Below, one piece after another: positions 1-12,409 of a stretch of 64,000 nucleotides of DNA (positions within the stretch are counted from its first letter, which is position 1; every line of letters begins with the position of its first letter). The translations under genes were made by a program, and so were the position numbers. Where the stretch lies: positions 2,018,111 to 2,082,110 of the forward strand of contig OZ024810.1 in assembly GCA_964017045.1 (NCBI GenBank), written 5' to 3'. The notes under the pieces were generated by a model, which saw only the letters and a program-made list of their open reading frames with translations, was not told the origin of the DNA and did not search any database. This DNA is from Omphiscola glabra (taxonomy: Eukaryota > Mollusca > Gastropoda > Lymnaeidae).

Positions 1-714
1 TGACGCGAAACATTTTGGAGTCGTCATTTATTTTATTAGCTCTTTATGACGCCAAACAATTTGGAACCGGTATTTCGTTTCTGAGCTCGTATATATTAGA
101 ATCAGAAGATTAAGAAATGCAAATAAACTGTACGCTGTATATGTGATTGTTTATTTCCGGTTACAATAGTATTACAATCGCACGATATCCAATAGGCTAG
201 TTAGAAAATACTCATACATCGGATAACAAACTAAATAACTATTTGTTGGTATCCAATGAAAGCGTGACCATTTTTTGATGCCAAGTTCGGGGAGATGTAA
301 CGGACACATAACCAGCTATTTTATACCAAGAACAATCTGCCCCCCTTCTTGTTTCTGTATTTTTATGATCGTAAATTCAAAACCTGGCGATATGCAGGTG
401 TTATATGAAGATACAAATTATTTAATGCTTTCAATTTGGCTAAGTTAGAATCTCAGAAACAACTGTTCATGTTAGTCTAATATTATATCTTTTCCTGACA
501 CACACCCCCCCCCCCCCTTTTAGAAAAAAATCTACGTTGATATAAAAAGCAAGATGTTAGAAAAAACCCTCTTATCATATCGAAAACAGAAGGACGGGAA
601 TCCATTTTTAACAAGATGGCGGTGGCCTTGATATTTCTAGATCCGGTCTTAGGAAACATCAAAACCGTTTCAATAATCTTAGTTCTTCATTTCAGGACTC
701 TTTTCATTTTGACT
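1..714. other. Unique AT-rich stretch, no gene seen
   Basis: It contains a C run (about 505-518); no exon-like segment was recognised. Confidence 0.5.
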
Positions 715-1022
715 CTAAAGGTTTGAATGTATGGCTCTATGAATCTTGGTCTTAATTTGTGAGGCTATAAACCCATGGTAAACATTATAATCTAAAGAAT
801 TGAATGTATGGCTCTATGAATCTTGGTCTCAACTTGTGAGGCTATAAACCCATGGTAAACATTATCATTTAAAGAATTGAATGTATGGCTCTATGAATCT
901 TGGTCTCAACTTGTAAGGCTATAAACCCATGGTAAACATTATCATTTAAAGAATTGAATGTATGGCTCTATGAATCTTGGTCTCAACTTGTGAGGTTATA
1001 AACCCATGGTAAACATTATAAT
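715..1022 (+). repeat. 77-bp tandem repeat, 4 copies
   Basis: Core gaatgtatggctctatgaat and ataaacccatggtaaacatt recur at 77-bp intervals. The last three copies are nearly identical. It ends about 30 bp before dispersed element A begins. Confidence 0.95.
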
Positions 1023-1219
1023 GCACTCAACTGGACCGATGTTTAAATCCTTCACTTTTGTTTGTCGATGGCCGGGTAATTGACCCACTTCCCGTCAAGG
1101 TATCGAGCTGAAACTGGGCACATAGACTCGTTGCCCATGACAACGAATTTTAAGCCCCCAACCCCAACGCCTAAAAATAAGTTTTCCCCGTTTGTTCAAG
1201 TGGAAGATCAAATGAAAGT

Positions 1220-4200
1220 CCCAATAATTGCGCTAAATGAGATTCTTTCAAATGAAATATCCCAATAATTGCGCTAAATGAGATTCTTTCAAATGAAATA
1301 TCCCAATAATTGCGCTAAATGAGATTCTTTCAAATGAAATATCCCAATAATTGCGCTAAATGAGATTCTTTCAAATGAAATATCGCAATAATTGCGCTAA
1401 ATGAGATTCTTTCCAATGAAATATTCCAATAATTGCGCTAAATGATATTCTTTCAAATGAAATATCCCAATAATTGCGCTAAATGATATTCTTTCAAATG
1501 AAATATCCCAATAATTGCGCTAAATGAGATTCTTTCAAATGAAATATCCCAATAATTGCGCTAAATGAGATTCTTTCAAATGAAATATCCCAATAATTGC
1601 GCTAAATGAGATTCTTTCAAATGAAATATCCCAATAATTGCGCTAAATGAGATTCTTTCAAATGAAATATCCCAATAATTGCGCTAAATGAGATTCTTTC
1701 CAATGAAATATCCCAATAATTGCGCTGATTGAGATTATTTCCAATGAAATATCCCAATAATTGCGCTAAATGAGATTCTTTCAAATGAAATATCCCAATA
1801 ATTGCGCTAAATGAGATTCTTTCCAATGAAATATCCCAATAATTGCGCTAAATGAGATTCTTTCCAATGAAATATCCCAATAATTGCGCTAAATGAGATT
1901 CTTTCCAATGAAATATCCCAATAATTGCGCTAAATGAGATTCTTTCCAATGAAATATCCCAATAATTGCGCTAAATGAAATTCTTTCCAATGAAATATCC
2001 CAATAATTGCGCTCAATGAGATTCTTTCAAATGAAATATCCCAATAATTGCGCTAAATGAGATTCTTTCCAATGAAATATCCCAATAATTGCGCTAAATG
2101 AGATTCTTTCCAATGAAAGATCCCAATAATTGCGCTAAATGAGATTCTTTCAAATGAAATATCCCAATAATTGCGCTAAATGAGATTCTTTCAAATGAAA
2201 TATCCCAATAATTGCGCTAAATGAGATTCTTTCCAATGAAATATCACAATAATTGCGCTAAATGAGATTCTTTCCAATGAAATATCCCAATAATTGCGCT
2301 AAATGAGATTCTTTCAAATGAAATATCCCAATAATTGCGCTAAATGAGATTCTTTTCAATGAAATATCCCAATAATTGCGCTAAATGAGATTCTTTCCAA
2401 TGAAATATCCCAATAATTGCGCTAAATGAGATTCTTTCAAATGAAATATCCCAATAATTGCGCTAAATGAGATTCTTTCCAATGAAATATCCCAATAATT
2501 GCGCTAAATGAGATTCTTTCAAATGAAATATCCCAATAATTGCGCTAAATGAGATTCTTTCAAATGAAATATCCCAATAATTGCGCTAAATGAGATTCTT
2601 TCAAATGAAATATCCCAATAATTGCGCTAAATGAGATTCTTTCAAATGAAATATCCCAATAATTGCGCTAAATGAGATTCTTTCCAATGAAATATCCCAA
2701 TAATTGCGCTAAATGAGATTCTTTCAAATGAAATATCCCAATAATTGCGCTATATGAGATTCTTTCAAATGAAATATCCCAATAATTGTGCTAAATGAGA
2801 TTCTTTCCAATGAAATATCCCAATAATTGCGCTAAATGAGATTCTTTCAAATGAAATATCCCAATAATTGCGCTAAATGAGATTCTTTCAAATGAAATAT
2901 CCCAATAATTGCGCTAAATGAGATTCTTTCCAATGAAATATCCCAATAATTGCGCTAAATGAGATTCTTTCAAATGAAATATCCCAATAATTGCGCTAAA
3001 TGAGATTCTTTCAAATGAAATATCCCAATAATTGCGCTAAATGATATTCTTTCCAATGAAATATCCCAATAATTGCGCTAAATGAGATTCTTTCCAATGA
3101 AATATCCCAATAATTGCGCTAAATGAGATTCTTTCCAATGAAATATCCCAATAATTGCGCTAAATGAGATTCTTTCAAATGAAATATCCCAATAATTGCG
3201 CTAAATGAGATTCTTTCAAATGAAATATCCCAATAATTGCGCTAAATGAGATTCTTTCAAATGAAATATCCCAATAATTGCGCTAAATGAGATTCTTTCC
3301 AATGAAATATCCCAATAATTGCGCTAAATGAGATTCTTTCCAATGAAATATCCCAATAATTGCGCTAAATGAGATTCTTTCCAATGAAATATCCCAATAA
3401 TTGCGCTAAATGAGATTCTTTCCAATGAAATATCCCAATAATTGCGCTAAATGAGATTCTTTCAAATGAAATATCCCAATAATTGCGCTAAATGAGATTC
3501 TTTCCAATGAAATATCCCAATAATTGCGCTAAATGAGATTCTTTCCAATGAAATATCCCAATAATTGCGCTAAATGAGATTCTTTCCAATGAAATATCCC
3601 AATAATTGCGCTAAATGAGATTCTTTCAAATGAAATATCCCAATAATTGCGCTAAATGAGATTCTTTCAAATGAAATATCCCAATAATTGCGCTAAATGA
3701 GATTCTTTCAAATGAAATATCCCAATAATTGCGCTAAATGAGATTCTTTGAAATGAAATATCCCAATAATTGCGCTAAATGAGATTCTTTCAAATGAAAT
3801 ATCCCAATAATTGCGCTAAATGAGATTCTTTCAAATGAAATATCCCAATAATTGTGCCAAATGAGATTCTTTCCAATGAAATATCCCAATAATTGCGCTA
3901 AATGAGATTCTTTCCAATGAAATATCCCAATAATTGCGCTAAATGAGATTCTTTCAAATGAAATATCCCAATAATTGCGCTAAATGAGATTCTTTCCAAT
4001 GAAATATCCCAATAATTGCGCTAAATGAGATTCTTTCCAATGAAAGATCCCAATAATTGCGCTAAATGAGATTCTTTCAAATTAAATATCCCAATAATTG
4101 CGCTAAATGAGATTCTTTCCAATGAAATATCCCAATAATTGCGCTAAATGAGATTCTTTCCAATGAAATATCACAATAATTGCGCTAAATGAGATTCTTT

Positions 4201-7200
4201 CAAATGAAATATCCCAATAATTGCGCTAAATGAGATTCTTTCAAATGAAATATCCCAATAATTGCGCTAAATGAGATTCTTTCAAATGAAATATCCCAAT
4301 AATTGCGCTAAATGAGATTCTTTCAAATGAAATATCCCAATAATTGCGCTAAATGAGATTCTTTCAAATGAAATATCCCAATAATTGCGCTAAATGAGAT
4401 TCTTTCAAATGAAATATCCCAATAATTGCGCTAAATGAGATTCTTTCAAATGAAATATCCCAATAATTGCGCTAAATGAGATTCTTTCAAATGAAATATC
4501 CCAATAATTGCGCTAAATTAGATTCTTTCAAATGAAATATCCCAATAATTGTGCCAAAGGAGATTCTTTCCAATGAAATATCCCAATAATTGCGCTAAAT
4601 GAGATTCTTTCCAATGAAATATCCCAATAATTGCGCTCAATGAGATTCTTTCAAATGAAATATCCCAATAATTGCGCTAAATGAGATTCTTTCAAATGAA
4701 ATATCCCAATAATTGCGCTAAATGAGATTCTTTCCAATGAAATATCCCAATAATTGCGCTAAATGAGATTCTTTCAAATGAAATATCCCAATAATTGCGC
4801 TAAATGAGATTCTTTCAAATGAAATATCCCAATAATTGCGCTAAATGAGATTCTTTCCAATGAAATATCCCAATAATTGCGCTAAATGAGATTCTTTCCA
4901 ATGAAATATCCCAATAATTGCGCTAAATGAGATTCTTTCCAATGAAATATCCCAATAATTGCGCTAAATGAGATTCTTTCAAATGAAATATCCCAATAAT
5001 TGCGCTAAATGAGATTCTTTCAAATGAAATATCCCAATAATTGCGCTGAATGAGATTCTTTCAAATGAAATATCCCAATAATTGCGCTAAATGAGATTCT
5101 TTCCAATGAAATATCCCAATAATTGCGCTAAATGAGATTCTTTCCAATGAAATATCCCAATAATTGCGCTAAATGAGATTCTTTCCAATGAAATATCCCA
5201 ATAATTGCGCTAAATGAGATTCTTTCCAATGAAATATCCCAATAATTGCGCTAAATGAGATTCTTTCCAATGAAATATCCCAATAATTGCGCTAAATGAG
5301 ATTCTTTCAAATGAAATATCCCAATAATTGCGCTAAATGAGATTCTTTCCAATGAAATATCCCAATAATTGCGCTAAATGAGATTCTTTCAAATGAAATA
5401 TCCCAATAATTGCGCTAAATGAGATTATTTCAAATGAAATATCCCAATAATTGCGCTAAATGAGATTCTTTCCAATGAAATATCCCAATAATTGCGCTAA
5501 ATGAGATTCTTTCAAATGAAATATTCCAATAATTGCGCTAAATGATATTCTTTCAAATGAAATATCCCAATAATTGCGCTAAATGAGATTCTTTCAAATG
5601 AAATATCCCAATAATTGCGCTAAATGAGATTCTTTCCAATGAAATATCCCAATAATTGCGCTAAATGAGATTCTTTCAAATGAAATATCCCAATAATTGC
5701 GCTAAATGAGATTCTTTCAAATGAAATATCCCAATAATTGCGCTAAATGAGATTCTTTCCAATGAAAGATCCCAATAATTGCGCTAAATGAGATTCTTTC
5801 AAATTAAATATCCCAATAATTGCGCTAAATGAGATTCTTTCCAATGAAATATCCCAATAATTGCGCTAAATGAGATTCTTTCCAATGAAATATCACAATA
5901 ATTGCGCTAAATGAGATTCTTTCCAATGAAATATCCCAATAATTGCGCTAAATGAGATTCTTTCAAATTAAATATCCCAATAATTGCGCTAAATGAGATT
6001 CTTTCAAATGAAATATCCCAATAATTGCGCTAAATGATATTCTTTCCAATGAAATATCCCAATAATTGCGCTAAATGAGATTCTTTCCAATGAAATATCC
6101 CAATAATTGCGCTAAATGAGATTCTTTCCAATGAAATATCCCAATAATTGCGCTAAATGAGATTCTTTCCAATGAAATATCCCAATAATTGCGCTAAATG
6201 AGATTCTTTCAAATGAAATATCCCAATAATTGCGCTAAATGAGATTCTTTCAAATGAAATATCCCAATAATTGCGCTAAATGAGATTCTTTCAAATGAAA
6301 TATCCCAATAATTGCGCTAAATGAGATTCTTTCCAATGAAATATCCCAATAATTGCGCTAAATGAGATTCTTTCCAATGAAATATCCCAATAATTGCGCT
6401 AAATGAGATTCTTTCCAATGAAATATCCCAATAATTGCGCTAAATGAGATTCTTTCCAATGAAATATCCCAATAATTGCGCTAAATGAGATTCTTTCAAA
6501 TGAAATATCCCAATAATTGCGCTAAATGAGATTCTTTCCAATGAAATATCCCAATAATTGCGCTAAATGAGATTCTTTCCAATGAAATATCCCAATAATT
6601 GCGCTAAATGAGATTCTTTCAAATGAAATATCCCAATAATTGCGCTAAATGAGATTCTTTCCAATGAAATATCCCAATAATTGCGCTAAATGAGATTCTT
6701 TCAAATGAAATATTCCAATAATTGCGCTAAATGAGATTCTTTCAAATGAAATATCCCAATAATTGCGCTAAATGAGATTCTTTCAAATGAAATATCCCAA
6801 TAATTGCGCTAAATGAGATTCTTTCCAATGAAATATCCCAATAATTGCGCTAAATGAGATTCTTTCAAATGAAATATCCCAATAATTGCGCTAAATGAGA
6901 TTCTTTCCAATGAAATATCCCAATAATTGCGCTAAATGAGATTCTTTCCAATGAAAGATCCCAATAATTGCGCTAAATGAGATTCGTTCAAATTAAATAT
7001 CCCAATAATTGCGCTAAATGAGATTCTTTCCAATGAAATATCCCAATAATTGCGCTAAATGAGATTCTTTCCAATGAAATATCACAATAATTGCGCTAAA
7101 TGAGATTCTTTCCAATGAAATATCCCAATAATTGCGCTAAATGAGATTCTTTCAAATGAAATATCCCAATAATTGCGCTAAATGAGATTCTTTCAAATGA

Positions 7201-7287
7201 AATATCCCAATAATTGCGCTAAATGAGATTCTTTCCAATGAAATATCCCAATAATTGCGCTAAATGAGATTCTTTCAAATGAAAGTC
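1220..7287 (+). repeat. 41-bp minisatellite, 148 units
   Basis: Core cccaataattgcgctaaatg and agattctttcaaatgaaata repeat every 41 bp for about 6.07 kb. Spacings of marked variants are exact multiples of 41, so the array has essentially no indels. Two main unit types differ at one base (ttcaaatga or ttccaatga), with rarer variants (gaaagatccc, aaattaaat, atcacaat, gatattc). It lies inside dispersed element A. Confidence 0.98.
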
Positions 7288-7363
7288 CCAAGTGCTTTTA
7301 GTGCGTGATCTTTTATCTTGTTTTTTTCTGAAATGATTGGTGAAATTGATGTGCATCACAACA

Positions 7364-7711
7364 GTGGGTGGGTCAGTGGGTGGGTCAGTGGGTGGGTCAG
7401 TGGGTGGGTCAGTGGGTGGGTCAGTGGGTGGGTCAGTGGGTGGGTCAGTGGATGGGTCAGTGGGTGGGTCAGTGGGTGGGTCAGTGGCTGGGTCATTGGG
7501 TGGGTCAGTGGGTGGGTCAGTGGGTGGTTCAGTGGCTGGGTCAGTGGGTGGGTCAATGGGTGGGTCAGTGGGTGGGTCAGTGGGTGGGTCAGTGGCTGGG
7601 TCATTGGGTGGGTCAGTGGCTGGGTCATTGGGTGGGTCAGTGGGTGGGTCAGTGGCTGGGTCAGTGAGTGGGTCAGTGGGTGGGTCAGTGGGTGGGTCAG
7701 TGGGTGGGTCA
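7364..7711 (+). repeat. 12-bp G-rich minisatellite, 29 units
   Basis: gtgggtgggtca repeats 29 times in exactly 348 bp, with occasional ctggg and attggg variants. The unit is the first 12 bases of the neighbouring 33-bp unit. Two GGG tracts per unit make the + strand a long G-quadruplex candidate. Confidence 0.97.
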
Positions 7712-9283
7712 TTGGAGTATTATTAGAGTTCAATGGGTGGGTCATTAGAGTATTAATAGAGTTCAGTGGGTGGGTCATTAGAGTATTAATAGAGTTCAGT
7801 GGGTGGGTCATTAGAGTATTAATAGAGTTTAGTGGGTGGTTTATTATACTATTAATATAGTTCAGTGGGTGGGTCATTAGAGTATTAATAGAGTTCAGTG
7901 GGTGGGTCATTAGAGTATTAATAGAGTTCAGTGAGTGGGTCATTAGAGTATCAATAGAGTTCAGTGGGTGGGTCATTAGAGTATCAATATAGTTCAGTGA
8001 GTTGGTCATTAGAGTATCAATAGAGTTCAGTGAGTTTGTCATTAGAGTATTAATAGAGTTCAGTGGGTGGGTCATTAGAGTATTAATAGAGTTCAGTGGG
8101 TGGGTCATTAGAGTATTAATAGAGTTCAGTGGGTGGGTCATTAGAGTATTAATAGAGTTCAGTGGGTGGGTCATTAGAGTATTAATAGAGTTCAGTGAGT
8201 TGGTCATTAGAGTATTAATAGAGTTCAGTGAGTTGGTCATTAGAGTATCAATAGAGTTCAGTGGGTGGGTCATTAGAGTATCAATAGAGTTCAGTGGGTT
8301 GGTCATTAGAGTATCAATAGAGTTCAGTGGGTGGGTCTTTAGAGTATCAATAGAGTTCAGTGGGTGGGTCATTAGAGTATTAATAGAGTTCAGTGGGTGG
8401 GTCATTAGAGTATTAATAGAGTTTAGTGAGTGGGTCATTAGAGTATCAATAGAGTTCAGTGGGTGGGTCATTAGAGTATTAATATAGTTCAGTGATTTGG
8501 TCATTAGAGTATCAATAGAGTTCAGTGAGTTGGTCATTAGAGTATTAATAGAGTTCAGTGGGTGGGTCATTAGAGTATTAATAGAGTTCAGTGAGTTGGT
8601 CATTAGAGTATTAATAGAGTTCAGTTGGTGGGTCATTAGAGTATTAATAGAGTTCAGTGGGTGGGTCATTAGAGTATTAATAGAGTTCAGTGGGTGGGTC
8701 ATTAGAGTATTAATAGAGTTCAGTGGGTGGGTCATTAGAGTATTAATAGAGTTCAGTGGGTGGGTCATTAGAGTATTAATAGAGTTCAGTGGGTGGGTCA
8801 TTAGAGTATCAATAGAGTTCAGTGGGTGGTTCATTAGAGTATTAATAGAGTTCAGTGGGTGGGTCATTAGAGTATTAATAGAGTTCAGTGGGTGGGTCAT
8901 TAGAGTATTAATAGAGTTCAGTGGGTGGGTCATTAGAGTATTAATAGAGTTCAGTGGGTGGGTCATTAGAGTATTAATAGAGTTCAGTGAGTGGGTCATT
9001 AGAGTATTAATAGAGTTCAGTGAGTTGGTCATTAGAGTATTAATAGAGTTCAGTGGGTGGGTCATTAGAGTATTAATAGAGTTCAGTGGGTGGGTCATTA
9101 GAGTATTAATAGAGTTCAGTGGGTGGGTCATTAGAGTATTAATAGAGTTCAGTGGGTGGGTCATTAGAGTATTAATAGAGTTCAGTGAGTGGGTCATTAG
9201 AGTATTAATAGAGTTCAGTGAGTTGGTCATTAGAGTATTAATAGAGTTCAGTGAGTTGGTCATTAGAGTATTAATAGAGTTCA
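7700..9283 (+). repeat. 33-bp minisatellite, 48 units
   Basis: Core gtgggtgggtcattagagta and ttaatagagttca repeats at 33 bp; 1584 bp is exactly 48 units. Variants are gagttggtc, gagtgggtc and gtatcaat. Because 33 is a multiple of 3 and the unit lacks stops in several frames, long false ORFs result on both strands. Confidence 0.97.
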
Positions 9284-9431
9284 AGGACATGAAACAAATG
9301 TGCGAGCCTTGGGGGGGGGGGGGGGCACTAATTGACATTCTTATAAAGTACTTGAATGCATGTTTTGTCCAATTTTTAGGACGATCTATTTTCTTTTTGA
9401 ATTGCCCCCTTTTCTTTTTGACAATTCATTT

Positions 9432-9723
9432 AATGTGCACTACCCTATACAATAAATGTGCACTACCCTATACCATAAATGTGCACTACCCTATACCATA
9501 AATGTGCACTATATTATACAATAAATGTGCACTACCTTATACAGTAAATGTGCACTACCCTATACAGTAAATGTGCACTATCATATACAATAAATGTGCA
9601 CTACCCAATACAATAAATGTGCACTATATTATACAATAAATGTGCACTACCCTATACAATAAATGTGCACTACCCTATACAATAAATGTGCACTACACTA
9701 TACAATAACTGTGCACTACCCTA
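9432..9723 (+). repeat. 23-bp minisatellite, about 12 units
   Basis: Core gtgcactaccctatac followed by aataaat. Units vary at the cctata position (attata, catata). Confidence 0.95.
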
Positions 9724-9783
9724 AAATCCCTCTAAGATAAACTTGGGTGACCAACTAAATAACTCCCCAGGCCGTCCCCGGTA

Positions 9784-11445
9784 CTCTGACTTGGCACCAC
9801 TGGCATTTGGTCAAAGGATTCTCTGACTTGGCACCACTGGCATGTGGTCAAAGGATTCGCTGACTTGGTACCACTGGCATGTGGTCAAAGGATTTTCTGA
9901 ATTGGCACCACTGGCATGTGGTCAAAGGATTCTCTGACTTGGCACCACTGGCATGTGGTGAAAGGATTCTCTGACTTGGCACCATTGGCATGTGGTCAAA
10001 GGATTCTCTGACTTGGCACCACTGGCATGTGGTCAAAGGATTCTCTGACCTGGCACCACTGGCATTTGGTCAAAGGATTCTCTGACTTCGCACCACTGGC
10101 ATGTGGTCAAAGGATTCTCTGACTTGGCACCACTGGCATGTGGTCAAAGGATTCTCTGACTTGGCACCACTGGCATGTGGTCAAAGGATTCTCTGACTTG
10201 GCACCATTGGCATGTGGTCAAAGGATTCTCTGACTTGGCACCACCGGCATGTGGTCAAAGGATTCTATGACTTGGCACCACTGGCATTTGGTCAAAGGAT
10301 TCTCTGACTTGGCACCACTGGCATGGGGTCAAAGGATTCTCTGACTTGGCACCATTGGCATGTGGTCAAAGGATTCTCTGACTTGGCACCACTGGCATGT
10401 GGTTAAAGGATTCTCTGACTTGGCACCACTGGCATGTGGTCAAAGGATTCTCTGACTTGGCACCATTGGCATGTGGTCAAAGGATTCTCTGACTTGGCAC
10501 CACTGGCATGTGGTCAAAGGATTCTCTGACCTGGCACCACTGGCATTTGGTCAAAAGATTCTCTGACTTGGCACCACTGGCATGTGGTCAAAGGATTCTC
10601 TGACTTGGCACCATTGGCATGTGGTCAAAGGATTCTCTGACTTCGCACCACTGGCATGTGGTCAAAGGATTCTCTGACCTGGCACCACTGGCATTTGGTC
10701 AAAGGATTCTCTGACTTGGCACCACTGGCATGTTATCAAAGGATTCTCTGACTTGGCACCATTGGCATGTGGTCAAAGGATTCTCTGACTTCGCACCACT
10801 GGCATGTGGTCAAAGGACTCTCTGACCTGGCACCACTGGCATTTGGTCAAAGGATTCTCTGACTTGGCACCACCGGCATGTGGTCAAAGGATTCTCTGAC
10901 TTGGCACCACTGGCATGTGGTCAAAGGATTCTCTGACTTGGCACCATTGGCATGTGGTCAAAGGATTCTCTGACCTGGCACCACTGGCATTTGGTCAAAA
11001 GATTCTCTGACTTGGCACCACTGGCATGTGGTCAAAGGATTCTCTGACTTGGCACCATTGGCATGTGGTCAAAGGATTCTCTGACTTCGCACCACTGGCA
11101 TGTGGTCAAAGGATTCTCTGACCTGGCACCACTGGCATTTGGTCAAAGGATTCTCTGACTTGGCACCACTGGCATGTTATCAAAGGATTCTCTGACTTGG
11201 CACCATTGGCATGTGGTCAAAGGATTCTCTGACTTCGCACCACTGGCATGTGGTCAAAGGACTCTCTGACCTGGCACCACTGGCATTTGGTCAAAGGATT
11301 CTCTGACTTGGCACCACCGGCATGTGGTCAAAGGATTCTCTGACTTGGCACCACTGGCATGTGGTCAAAGGATTCTCTGACTTGGCACCATTGGCATGTG
11401 GTCAAAGGATTCTCTGACTTGGCACCACTGGCATGTGGTCAAAGG
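9784..11445 (+). repeat. 37-bp minisatellite, about 45 units
   Basis: Core ctctgacttggcaccactgg and catgtggtcaaaggatt. Variants include cttcgcacc, cctggcacc, catttggtc and atgttatc. A 444-bp block (12 units) is duplicated in tandem at its 3' half. Confidence 0.97.
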
Positions 11446-11639
11446 GTTTTTGGCGTCACAATATGTGTTCCCACGAGGGATGAATTAATTCGAAGTGTTG
11501 AGAGAAACATGGGAGGTCACTCCTAATTTTAGCATTCAATTATGACTAACAACGAGGAGAACTAATAATACTTCATTTCTGTAACACCTTGTTGCATATA
11601 GCACCTGGGCTACTTTAACTTGTTACATATAGCATATCA

Positions 11640-12055
11640 GCTCAGAGATAGTGTAGGAGGGGGGAAAGAGAGAAATAGGGACCGAGAAAGAGGTATATAG
11701 TGAGAGAGAGAATTAGAGAGATATAGAGAAAGGAAGAACGATCACACACAAAAAGAGATAGATTTACAAGGAGACCGAGAAATAGAGAAATTAATAGAAA
11801 ATGAGTCTTTGCGCGTGTGAAAGAGAGATAGAAAGTGAAAGAGAGATAGAAAGAGAAAGAGAGATAGAAAGAGAAAGAGAGATAGAAAGAGAAAGAGAGA
11901 TATAACGAGAGATAGAAAGAGAAAGAGAGATAGAAAGAGAAAAAGAGATAGAAAGAGAAAGAGAGATAGAAAGAGAGATAGAAAGAGAACGAGAGATAGA
12001 AAGAGAAAAAGAGATAGAAAGAGAAAAAGAGATAGAAAGATATAAAGAGAATCCG
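11640..12055 (+). repeat. Purine-rich repeat (gagatagaaagagaaa)
   Basis: A strongly purine-biased tract; from 11816 it becomes a regular 16-bp repeat gagatagaaagagaaa. It gives false Ser/Leu/Phe-rich frames on the minus strand. Confidence 0.9.
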
Positions 12056-12295
12056 TATCTTGCACCTCTGACAGTGTGCAAATTGGACATTCAATCTAAA
12101 AATAATTTCATGTTAACGTACTGAATTTTTCGCCAGTGTGACGTCATAAAGACCCTCTTAAAAATAACTTGAAAACCCCAACAAGTTGAGACGTACTGCC
12201 GCCATTGATTCGCTATACTATGAGAGATTACGGAGTCAAGCTTATCACTAATAATACATTTCACAAGTCTATTTATGGAACTTGTTTTGTTTCAG
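12056..12295. other. Unique stretch before the candidate exon
   Basis: It ends in a pyrimidine-rich acceptor for the candidate exon at 12296. No other feature is seen. Confidence 0.4.
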
Positions 12296-12409
12296 CCAAG
12301 TTTTCCCTCTCCCAAAACCAACACAGTACCTATTCCAGGCATTGAGCGGACGACGAGATCCGAAGATGCCTTGATAACATCAAAGCCATCAGGACTGTGG
12401 GGACGAATT
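12296..12409 (+). CDS. Candidate isolated internal exon of an unrecognised gene
   Basis: A pyrimidine-rich acceptor (cttgttttgtttcag, ending 12295) and a donor GTGAGT at 12410 bound 114 bp that is open in only one frame, exactly 38 codons in phase 0. The product reads PSFPSPKTNTVPIPGIERTT, continuing to SKPSGLWGRI. The other two frames contain stops. Its composition looks coding compared with the AT-rich flanks. I do not recognise the family, and I found no partner exons in the window, so the rest of the gene may lie outside it. It could be chance. Confidence 0.4.

Larger units (their letters stand above)
1050..9368 (+). mobile_element. Dispersed non-coding element, copy A, internally expanded
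   Basis: The left part (1050-1219: cttcccgtcaaggtatcgag, ctgaaactgggcacatagac, gacaacgaattt) and the right part (7288-7365 and 9284-9368: agtgcgtgatctttt, gagccttggggg, gcatgttttgt) align in order with copies B (37310-37845) and C (20035-20582). Between them, segments that are single-copy in B and C have become the 41-bp and 33-bp arrays. The element has no visible ORF and I cannot assign a class; it may be a non-autonomous transposon or a UTR fragment of a larger one. Confidence 0.75.

Noticed and set aside
7356..9338. 660-codon minus-strand ORF with an 11-residue repeat, and overlapping plus-strand frames
   Set aside because: The 33-bp and 12-bp units are multiples of 3 and lack stops in several frames, so both strands stay open by arithmetic. 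All frames are equally open, there is no start context, and the coding part coincides exactly with a non-coding tandem array.
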